Shown piece after piece: positions 45,749 to 55,057 of a stretch of DNA of 64,000 nt (the stretch's first letter is position 1; every line of letters starts with the position of its first letter). The notes beneath the pieces were generated by a model. It made no database searches. It worked only from the letters and a program-made list of their open reading frames with translations, and had not been told where the DNA came from. The translations under genes and the position numbers were made by a program. Source of the DNA: JAWKOK01 sp963765875 (GTDB lineage Bacteria > Chloroflexota > Anaerolineae > Caldilineales > Caldilineaceae); NCBI GenBank assembly GCA_963765875.1, contig CAVXYK010000029.1:239778-303777 (forward strand), read 5' to 3'.

Positions 45749-46543
45749 TCAATCAGCCCCACCCATGTGAACATCCATCTGGGGATAGGGAATGGAGATG
45801 CCGTTCTCGTCGAACGCCAGCTTGATCTTCTCGATGACATCCGATCGTACGGCCCAGTAGTCCTCTGAATTGACCCACGGTCGGACGTTGAAGTTCACAC
45901 TGCTATCGGCCAGTTCCTTCACGGAAATCTCTGGTTCCGGTTCGCTGAGGATGCGATCATCGGCTGCGATGATGCCTTCCATGACATCACGCGCTTTGCG
46001 CATGTCATCATCGTAGCCGATGCCGAAAACCATGTCGATACGTCTTGTCTCCCGGGCCGAATAGTTGGTGATCGTGTCATCGTAGATGGCGCCATTGGGA
46101 ACGATGACTGAGCGATTGTCGATGGTCCGCATCAACGTCGTGAAGAGGGTGATCTCCTCAACGATCCCGGACGTTCCGCCGACTTCGACATAGTGGCCGA
46201 CATTGAAGGGCCGGAAGATCACCAGCAGCACGCCCGAGGCGAAATTCTTCAACGAGTCTTGCAAAGCGACGCCGATAGCGAGGGCAGCCGCACCCATAAG
46301 AGCGACAAGGGCCGTGGTGTTGATGCCCAGCCGGTTCAGGGAGAATATCAGCACAAGCAGCATAAGGGTCCAGTAGAGAATCGATGCCGCGAAGTTGACA
46401 AGCAGTGGATCGACGTTGCGCTCGGTCAAGCGCTTCTTGGTGAAGTCAACGATCCAGCGGCTGAGAAGCGCGCCAACGGCAAAAACGACAAGGGCCGTCA
46501 CAAGGCGTATCAGGAATTCAGTGATTATAGAGAGATCAAACAT
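45749..46543 (-). CDS. MscS-family small-conductance mechanosensitive channel
   Basis: 264 residues from ATG 46543, which has GGAGGTG 5 nt upstream; the longer frame to 46750 has no support. Three membrane helices; the pore helix region is VALMGAAALAIGVALQDSLK, then NFASGVLLVIFRPFNVGHYV and the beta domain GGTSGIVEEITLFTTLMRTI, VIVPNGAIYDDTITNYSA. This core architecture releases solutes on hypo-osmotic shock. It is consistent with the neighbouring ion-homeostasis genes. Confidence 0.95.
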   Translation of the reverse strand: MFDLSIITEFLIRLVTALVVFAVGALLSRWIVDFTKKRLTERNVDPLLVNFAASILYWTLMLLVLIFSLNRLGINTTALVALMGAAALAIGVALQDSLKNFASGVLLVIFRPFNVGHYVEVGGTSGIVEEITLFTTLMRTIDNRSVIVPNGAIYDDTITNYSARETRRIDMVFGIGYDDDMRKARDVMEGIIAADDRILSEPEPEISVKELADSSVNFNVRPWVNSEDYWAVRSDVIEKIKLAFDENGISIPYPQMDVHMGGAD

Positions 46544-46777
46544 GAAGCACCTCCATGGCTGTGTGGATGAATGTGGATGTGCCAAGTTTACTGCATGGCG
46601 GCCAAGGATTCCAGTCGAATGAATGATGCTCATTAACGTCATTAGCGAAACGATGTTTCCGGCACATGAAATTCTGGTGTAGGATCCTCCTGAATTTGAC
46701 TTGGAAAGTATGCCAATTGTCCGGCCAGAGATCGTGTATCGCTGCGACAATCACAATGATCGGAATTGACTAATGAC

Positions 46778-47278
46778 ATGACAAACCTAGAAGCGGACGA
46801 ATTCCAACTCTATGATCTGCACGTGGTGGTCGAGGCCATCGAGGGCAACTGCACGTGCAATATGGCTGTCGGCGACTCGTTCGCCATGCGCGGCGGCAAG
46901 ATCTCCATGCCCGACGGCGCCGACTTCTGCCTCTACGCGCTCCAGGCCGTGATCCCGCTGCTGCCGGCCAAGCAGCGCCTCAACCATCCGGCCGACTGGA
47001 TGGAGACCGACAGTCGCGTCATCTGCCCCGACCCCGCCTGCCGCCTGATCATGCGCATCGACCGCGTGGATACGCGGACGTTGAAGCATGATGATGTGAG
47101 CCCGATTGCGTGGGAAGAAAAATGGGGAAGTAAGAGCAATGATCGATTGTCAATGGTCAATGGACAATGGTTGACTCGTCCTGTATATGGTTCACATCTA
47201 TCACTGGAAAACATCAAGGGATGTCAATACAAAAAGGGGTGTGCCGACAATGGCACACCCCTCTTTCATCCGCGATGA
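46778..47278 (+). CDS. TIGR04076 family protein (3' end probably frameshifted)
   Basis: ATG 46778. The first about 110 residues match the TIGR04076 pattern: YDLHVVVEAIEGNCTCNMAV, GDSFAMRGGKISMPDG, FCLYALQAVIPLLPAKQR and VICPDPACRLIMRIDRV. Beyond that the frame runs through an intergenic TCAATGG repeat and the bidirectional terminator at 47231, which is not credible. One more A in the run at 47116-47121 would end the protein as WEEKMGK with TAA at 47131-47133. Function of the family is unknown; conserved cysteines suggest metal binding. Confidence 0.72.
   Translation: MTNLEADEFQLYDLHVVVEAIEGNCTCNMAVGDSFAMRGGKISMPDGADFCLYALQAVIPLLPAKQRLNHPADWMETDSRVICPDPACRLIMRIDRVDTRTLKHDDVSPIAWEEKWGSKSNDRLSMVNGQWLTRPVYGSHLSLENIKGCQYKKGCADNGTPLFHPR
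47231..47266. terminator. Bidirectional terminator between the TIGR04076 gene and metK
   Basis: Perfect stem GGGGTGTGCC/GGCACACCCC, six-nt loop, AAAAA before and TCTTT after, so it can end both convergent transcripts. Confidence 0.88.
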
Positions 47279-47314
47279 TCCGCCAGATCCGCGTCATCCA
47301 CGTTCCATCTCTAC

Positions 47315-48544
<1,230 letters not shown>

Positions 48545-48601
48545 GTTTGTTCTCCTGAAAAAAGTTCTGTTCGTATCCGCTGTCGATTCTCTATGAAATG
48601 G

Positions 48602-48743
48602 CGTTGCTTGCTGCTTGCTACGTGCTGCGTGAGGTTGTCGTCAGAGTATCTGTCTCCACGACTTGGCTCCACTCAGAAAATGACCGCCAATATCGAGATG
48701 TCGTCTGTCAACAAAACCTCATGCAGCAAGCAGCACGCAGCAG
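48602..48743. repeat. Inverted repeat of GCTGC/GCAGC units between ahcY and metK
   Basis: Left arm 48602-48636 (TTGCTTGCTGCTTGCTACGT..GAGGTT) and right arm 48714-48743 (AACCTCATGCAGCAAGCAGC..), about 80% complementary, 77-nt spacer. Related GCTGCGTG units occur at 50108-50138 upstream of ahcY. Confidence 0.6.
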
Positions 48744-48769
48744 CCCACCCTTACGTTTTACGCAGTACC

Positions 48770-50053
48770 CTAGGCCCCCGTCCCCACAGACCACTCATTC
48801 AAATACGCGTCTTGCTCTGCGGTCAACACGTCGATGTCGACGCCCATGGCCTTGAGCTTTAGGGCGGCGATCTCGCGATCGATGACTTCCGGCACATCGT
48901 AGACGTCGCCGACCAGTTCGCTGCCCTGCTTGAGCATGTACTCGGCAGCCAGCGCCTGGTTGGCGAAGCTCATGTCCATGACTGCACTGGGATGGCCTTC
49001 GGCCGCGGCCAGGTTGACCAGGCGACCTTCACCGGCTACGTAGATGCGGCGGCCGTCCTCCAGCGTGTACTCGTCCAGGAACTCGCGCACGCGGGTGATC
49101 TTGGTCGACATCTCCTTGAGCGCGACCAGATTGAGCTCTACGTCGAAGTGGCCGCTATTGGCGATGATGGCGCCGTCGCGGATGACTTCGAAGTCATGGC
49201 CGTCGACCACGTGGATGTCACCGGTGGCGCTGCAGAAGATGTGACCGATCGTGGAAGCCTCGATCATGGGCATGACGCGGAAGCCGTCCATGACTGCCTC
49301 CAGCGCACGTAGCGGATCGACCTCAGTGACGATAACATTTGAGCCCATGCCCTTGGCACGCATGGCAATGCCCTTGCTGCACCAGCCGTAGCCGCCGACG
49401 ACGAAGTTCTTGCCGGCCAGCAGGACGTTGGTGGCCCGGATGATGCCGTCGATGGTGCTCTGGCCGGTACCGTAGCGATTGTCGAAGAAGTGCTTGGTCA
49501 TGGCGTCATTGACGGCCATAACCGGGAACTTGAGCTGGCCCTGAGCCGCCATGGCCCGCAGGCGAATCACGCCGGTGGTGGTCTCTTCGGTGCCGCCGAT
49601 GACGTTGTCGAGCAGGTCGCTGCGCTGGGTGTGCAGCATAGCGACCAGGTCCATGCCGTCATCCATGGTGATGTGGGGTTTGATGTCAAGCACGCTGGCC
49701 ATGTGTGAGTGATATTGTTCGTTGGTCTCGCCCTTGATGGCATAGACCGGCATCTCATAGTGAGAAACCAACGCAGCAGCCACGTCGTCCTGGGTGCTCA
49801 GCGGGTTGGAGGCACAGAGTGCAACCTCGGCGCCGCCGGCGATCAGAATGCGCATGAGGTTGGCGGTCTCTGAGGTCACATGCATGGCCGCACCCAGGCG
49901 GATGCCTTTGAAGGTCTGCTCTTCCTTGAAGCGCTTTTCCAGCAGGTCAAGCACCGGCATCTCGCGTGCGGCCCATTCCATGCGGAAGCGGCCCTGATCG
50001 GCCAGGTTGATGTCTGCGATGTCGTAAGAATTTTCTTTCAGTACAGTTGCCAT
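48770..50053 (-). CDS. ahcY: Adenosylhomocysteinase (S-adenosyl-L-homocysteine hydrolase)
   Basis: 427 residues from ATG 50053 (MATVLKENSYDIADINLADQ); AAGGAG lies 12 nt upstream and a longer frame to 50203 is not conserved. It splits S-adenosylhomocysteine into adenosine and homocysteine using bound NAD. Signatures are ALCASNPLSTQDDVAAALV, the NAD-binding loop VVGGYGWCSKGIAMRAKGMG, and the C-terminal RLVNLAAAEGHPSAVMDMSF. The WC variant of the glycine loop is common in thermophile- and archaea-like enzymes. It feeds the methionine side of the SAM cycle with metK downstream. Confidence 0.97.
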   Translation of the reverse strand: MATVLKENSYDIADINLADQGRFRMEWAAREMPVLDLLEKRFKEEQTFKGIRLGAAMHVTSETANLMRILIAGGAEVALCASNPLSTQDDVAAALVSHYEMPVYAIKGETNEQYHSHMASVLDIKPHITMDDGMDLVAMLHTQRSDLLDNVIGGTEETTTGVIRLRAMAAQGQLKFPVMAVNDAMTKHFFDNRYGTGQSTIDGIIRATNVLLAGKNFVVGGYGWCSKGIAMRAKGMGSNVIVTEVDPLRALEAVMDGFRVMPMIEASTIGHIFCSATGDIHVVDGHDFEVIRDGAIIANSGHFDVELNLVALKEMSTKITRVREFLDEYTLEDGRRIYVAGEGRLVNLAAAEGHPSAVMDMSFANQALAAEYMLKQGSELVGDVYDVPEVIDREIAALKLKAMGVDIDVLTAEQDAYLNEWSVGTGA

Positions 50054-50272
50054 TTTGGTTTGATACTCCTTGTTGGAACATAAGCGCAATTTTGTTGCGG
50101 TTGAAAGCGGTTCTTGCTGCGTGCGACTTGCTGCGTGAAGGATAATGCGTAATTCGTACTGCGTAAGGGCGGTTTTCGTGGATGAAGCCTCCCCATTAGC
50201 CATTCACAACTATCAATTAACCATTGCCTTTGCAAGCGCATTTACAATTGAGCGTTGACTATTGACAATCGA

Positions 50273-51052
50273 TCATTTCTTTTTCCCAATCCCCTCAACA
50301 TACGATCCATGTGCTTCAAAGCCATACTTCTCGTACAGGCGTTTCGCTCCAGGATTGCGTTGATCGACATTCAACACAATGTTATCGACATCACCTTCTC
50401 GCAGCGCCGACACAATCCCATGCAACACCGCAGCGGCATAGCCCTTGCCACGTTGGTCGGGTCGTGTGTACATGTTGCCGATGGCGCCGATGCCCTGCGT
50501 CCAACCGACGATGTGGGTTCCGCCCGCGGAGACCAGCTCACCATCTCCATTTTCCACACCCAAGAAGACACCGTTGTCCAGCTGGTAGGCTTCGAAGGCG
50601 TCCGGCGCAAATTGGCCGCCATGGGCATAGAGCCGATTGAGATTCTCGACATCGACGCTGGTCATGGGTCGCAATCCTGACGCCGCCGGCTGGTCCACAT
50701 GGACACCTGCCGGCAGAAACATACGCCACATCGGTCGCCGATCATCACTGAAGTCATAGAGCGAAGCGATGTGATCAAAATGTCCGTCCGGAATCGTGAT
50801 GTAGACGGTTTCCGGCAGATCAATCTGCGCAACAGCTTCGACCATACGTCGCTCTGGGCCGACAGTGAAGAGTGTCGGAATTTCGAGCCCTGTGAAAATG
50901 AGCGCCACCGCCGCCTCATCATCAGATTCGCTCACATACCACTGGCAATACGGCTCGAAGGCAGGCTGCAAGTCAGCCAAGGCATAGGCGCTCCAGACCG
51001 GATCGACAGAGAGAATCCGACGGATTTGCTCAGGGTTAGGCTGATCCACCAT
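50273..51052 (-). CDS. GNAT-family N-acetyltransferase
   Basis: 259 residues. The C-terminal GNAT fold shows IGNMYTRPDQRGKGYAAAVL (acetyl-CoA pyrophosphate loop RGKGYA) and NVDQRNPGAKRLYEKYGF. The N-terminal about 120 residues form a second, GNAT-like half. AAGGAG lies 4 nt before the ATG, which overlaps the preceding DUF1697 gene by 17 nt. Substrate unknown. Confidence 0.88.
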   Translation of the reverse strand: MVDQPNPEQIRRILSVDPVWSAYALADLQPAFEPYCQWYVSESDDEAAVALIFTGLEIPTLFTVGPERRMVEAVAQIDLPETVYITIPDGHFDHIASLYDFSDDRRPMWRMFLPAGVHVDQPAASGLRPMTSVDVENLNRLYAHGGQFAPDAFEAYQLDNGVFLGVENGDGELVSAGGTHIVGWTQGIGAIGNMYTRPDQRGKGYAAAVLHGIVSALREGDVDNIVLNVDQRNPGAKRLYEKYGFEAHGSYVEGIGKKK

Positions 51053-51623
51053 CTAGCTCCTTGGCCAACTGCATAACCTTGCTCACCGATCGCCAGTTAC
51101 GTGCCGTCACAGGCACACCCATCGCTTTCTCTACTCTCGCCGCCAGCTTGGACCGGCCGATGCCGTCCGGTGCGTGCAAGTAGAAAACAGTGCCTTCCAA
51201 GCAAAATCGCTCGCTCTCACGCTGGATCGCCGCGAGCGATTCCAGATCTGGGGCCGGCGGTACCGAAGCCAAGAAGTATAGATGCAGCGTCTTGGGATCG
51301 ACCTCGGCTTCCGGATATGGATCGGCGACCATCGAAGCGGCGAGATCCGCCGGGCTCAGCAGGAGAACTTGGGGCAGGAATCCATGTTGCTCCTGAATGG
51401 CGACGCCAATAGCCTCAGCGAGACTCCCGGCAACCACATCATCGTCAGCATGGAAGACGGCATTGCCACTCTGGATGTAGGTCTTGACATCATTCAGACC
51501 TAGCCCAGCGAGCGTTGCCACCAGCTCTGTCATGGGTAACTTGTTGCGACCGCCGACGTTGATGCCGCGGAAGAGTGCAATGATGGTCTTCACGCGACTA
51601 TTGTCCGGCCCCGGCACCGTCAT
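51036..51623 (-). CDS. DUF1697 family protein
   Basis: 195 residues. DUF1697 signatures: IALFRGINVGGRNKLPMTEL, VKTYIQSGNAVFHADDD, GRSKLAARVEKAMGVPVTAR and NWRSVSKVMQLAKEL. ATG 51623 overlaps the end of the PfkB gene by 26 nt; a GTG at 51590 just before the conserved part is an alternative start. Function unknown. Confidence 0.9.
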   Translation of the reverse strand: MTVPGPDNSRVKTIIALFRGINVGGRNKLPMTELVATLAGLGLNDVKTYIQSGNAVFHADDDVVAGSLAEAIGVAIQEQHGFLPQVLLLSPADLAASMVADPYPEAEVDPKTLHLYFLASVPPAPDLESLAAIQRESERFCLEGTVFYLHAPDGIGRSKLAARVEKAMGVPVTARNWRSVSKVMQLAKELDGGSA

Positions 51624-52581
51624 TCTGGCCTAGTTGCACCAACGTGGGTTCAGCGCCGAAGCACTCGGCATAGCGGACGGAAAATTGCTCCGGGGTGAAG
51701 TGGTGGGTGGTCGTCCCGATATTTTCCAGCGCATAGGTACTGCACAGTGCGCCAACACGGCCGGCCACATCCCAGCTCAGACCCGCTTGCCAGGCAGCAA
51801 AGAACCCGCCGCGGAAAGCATCACCGGCCCCGGTCGGGTCGTCGATACTGTCAAGCGGTACGATCGGGATCTGATATTCCTGGCCGCCGGTGTAGATGAT
51901 GCTGCCCTTCTTGCCGTAGGTGACGACGAGCGTCTCGACCAGGGATCGGATCTCTTCCATGCTCCAACCGGTCTTATTCAGGATTACTGCAATCTCATAC
52001 TCATTGCACAACAGGAACTTGGCCCCCGGCACACTGGCCTTGAGCTCGTCTTCACCTAGACGGGCAAGTTGCTGGCTGGGATCGTAGGCGAAAGGTATGC
52101 CCAGATCCTTGCACTCCTTGGCGTAATTGACCATCGCCTCGGGATCATTGGGGCTGATCAGCACAAGCGCGGCATCCTGCAAATTGCGCGAGGCCAGTGT
52201 GTAGTCACGCGCGTGGGCCATGGCGCCGGTGTAGAAATTGGCGATCTGATTCTGATCGAGATCGGTGCTCACGAAAAAGGTGGCGGTCAGATCCTCCGGG
52301 ATCTCGATGATCTGGTCGGTCGGTAGGCCCTGCTCTTCCAGCCAGCGCCGATAGTCGCCAAAATCATGGCCCACCGTGGCGACGATGGTCGGATTCCCGC
52401 CCAGCAGCTTGTTGGTGTAGGCCACATTGGCGGCGACGCCGCCACGTTCACGGCGCATGGAATCAGCCAGGAAGCTGACGCTTAGGTTATCAAGCTGGTC
52501 CGGCAGGATATGATCTCGGAAACGGCCGGGGTAGCTCATGAGGTAGTCATAGGCCACGGAACCGGTAATAATAAAACTCAT
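51598..52581 (-). CDS. PfkB-family carbohydrate/nucleoside kinase (adenosine-kinase-like)
   Basis: 327 residues. Ribokinase fold with the N-terminal GG motif (RRERGGVAANVAYTNKLLGG) and catalytic DDPTGAGDAFRGGFFAAWQA (Asp of GAGD). GAGGAGA lies upstream of the ATG. The substrate is not certain from sequence. Position between ahcY and mtnA, both of which process adenosine-containing products, favours adenosine kinase, which would remove the adenosine made by AhcY. Confidence 0.85.
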   Translation of the reverse strand: MSFIITGSVAYDYLMSYPGRFRDHILPDQLDNLSVSFLADSMRRERGGVAANVAYTNKLLGGNPTIVATVGHDFGDYRRWLEEQGLPTDQIIEIPEDLTATFFVSTDLDQNQIANFYTGAMAHARDYTLASRNLQDAALVLISPNDPEAMVNYAKECKDLGIPFAYDPSQQLARLGEDELKASVPGAKFLLCNEYEIAVILNKTGWSMEEIRSLVETLVVTYGKKGSIIYTGGQEYQIPIVPLDSIDDPTGAGDAFRGGFFAAWQAGLSWDVAGRVGALCSTYALENIGTTTHHFTPEQFSVRYAECFGAEPTLVQLGQNDGAGAGQ

Positions 52582-52757
52582 TCGAATCTATCTCCTCTTG
52601 CTCTCTACTAAGAATCCACGATTGTGCGATGGCCGAAATGATTGATGGCTGCCGTGGGCAGCCACAAGGGCACGCCCCTACCCGTTTTGGAACTGTGCGA
52701 ATCTGTTGAAGGAGGGACTTCTCTTTCAGCCCGATTCACTGGTCGGAACGGTAAATG

Positions 52758-53341
52758 CTATGTCTGATCAAGGTTCATCCAGCGTGTCAGCCCCATCGGT
52801 GGTTCGTGCTCAGTCAGTCGGTCCAGCAGTTCAGCCGGCTCAGATGCCACGACGATCAGATCCCGGTGTCGTGATTGAACAAAGCCGTGCTCAACCGCCT
52901 GGTCGATCCAGGCCACAATCGGATCGAAATATCCGGCCACATTCAAGAGCCCGATCGATTTTGTCTGAATGCCGAGTTGCACCCATGTAATCACCTCAAA
53001 GAGTTCGTCCAGCGTACCAAAGCCGCCGGGCATGGCGATGAAGGCGTCTGATTCTTCGGCCATGATCGCCTTGCGTTCATGCATCGTTTCGACTACATGC
53101 AGCTCGCCGATGGACTCGCCGGATAGTTCCTTGGGGGCCAGGGCTGCCGGAATCACGCCCAAAACTCGTCCGCCTGCTCGGTCGGCAGCCTGAGCCACCG
53201 CGCCCATGAGCCCGCTGCTGCCTCCGCCGTAGACCAGGCCGATTCCGCGGCGTGCCAGTTCAGATCCCAACTCATCGGCCAAAGCCATGTAGATCGGTTC
53301 GACCCCAGGGCTGGAACCGCAGAAGACATTGATGTTGTCCA

Positions 53342-53342
<1 letters not shown>
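52758..53342 (-). CDS. LOG-family nucleoside 5'-monophosphate phosphoribohydrolase-like protein
   Basis: 194 residues. LOG/lysine-decarboxylase-like motifs GLVYGGGSSGLMGAVAQAA and MPGGFGTLDELFEVITWVQL; the PGGxGTxxE motif contains the catalytic region. Family members release the base from N6-modified AMP or related nucleotides. It starts at GTG 53342, sharing one base with the mtnA stop, with GGAGGGG inside the end of mtnA, so it is translationally coupled. Its role in the SAM cluster may be nucleotide salvage (inference). Confidence 0.9.
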
Positions 53343-54388
<1,046 letters not shown>

Positions 54389-54452
54389 CGTATTTGCCTC
54401 AAACTTTGTCCCTAAACTGAAATTCTTACGAGATCATGACTTTCGTATACGC

Positions 54453-54544
54453 TTCAGTTTAGTTCGCACGCCCACTTGCGAACGGGTCAGATCGATGAGC
54501 CGTCGCCGGTAATGACCCGTGTGCACGTGGGCGTGCACACTGAA
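54453..54544. repeat. Long interrupted inverted repeat in the mtnA leader
   Basis: Paired blocks TTCAG/CTGAA, GCACGCCCAC/GTGGGCGTGC and CGGGTCA/TGACCCG, in mirrored order around 54489-54513. A second perfect hairpin GTGTGCACG/CGTGCACAC (54520-54541) overlaps one arm, so two mutually exclusive folds are possible. Confidence 0.65.
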
Positions 54545-54607
54545 CGATGAGGTTAGCAAAAGTACTGATCTCGTAGTGCCTTCAGTGTAGCGAAGTCCTA
54601 CACGGGA

Positions 54608-54643
54608 CAAAAAGAAACGCCGTCCGGATACTCCGGGACGGCG
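54608..54643 (-). terminator. Expression-platform terminator of the SAM riboswitch
   Basis: On the minus strand CGCCGTCCCGG pairs with CCGGACGGCG, followed by TTTCTTTTTG. It lies 220 nt before mtnA, just downstream of the SAM aptamer. Confidence 0.88.
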
Positions 54644-54759
54644 GTGATTCACAGCGGTGCATTGCTCGACAAACAGGCTGTAGACAGTCTGTTTGAGATT
54701 GCACCCGGACTGGATAGCCGCCGGTTATTCGGTCATTGCAAAGTTTGTGTGCGGATTCG

Positions 54760-54885
54760 CCTAGGCGAAATGATCGATCACTCGAACAGTCCGTCACAGA
54801 ACTCAGCAACCGGAAACCGGGACTCCAGCGGGTTGCCAGGGGATCATCGGGTCGGTCCCTTCCCCCAAGCTCAAAAAAGAGCAGC
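54760..54885 (-). promoter_or_regulatory. SAM riboswitch (SAM-I/IV clan, S-box)
   Basis: The minus strand carries the S-box core: AAGGGACCGACCCGATGATC followed at once by CCCTGGCAACC (54831-54861), matching the consensus GAGGGA..GGCCC.ATGAA.CC.GGCAACC. Downstream GGTTGCTGAGTTCTG aligns with the conserved GGTGC(C/T)AATTCC. A sigma70 promoter lies upstream at 54918 and an intrinsic terminator downstream at 54608. The regulated gene is mtnA, a methionine-salvage gene, which fits SAM control. Confidence 0.88.
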
Positions 54886-54917
54886 AAGAAAATTTATCAA
54901 TTTCGTTACAAAAATCG

Positions 54918-54947
54918 AGCATAGCATAAGCGTAAATGCTGTGTCAA
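54918..54947 (-). promoter_or_regulatory. Sigma70 promoter of the mtnA operon
   Basis: TTGACA (minus strand, 54947-54942), 18-nt spacer, TATGCT (54923-54918). Confidence 0.75.
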
Positions 54948-55057
54948 AATCTACATCCGGCTTGTTTGATGACTTGCGGGTCGATTGTCAAGAGGTATTT
55001 TTCAACTCGGCAACGCAGAGTTGGCATAGCGGAAGACAGACAGAAGAGACAGTGAGG

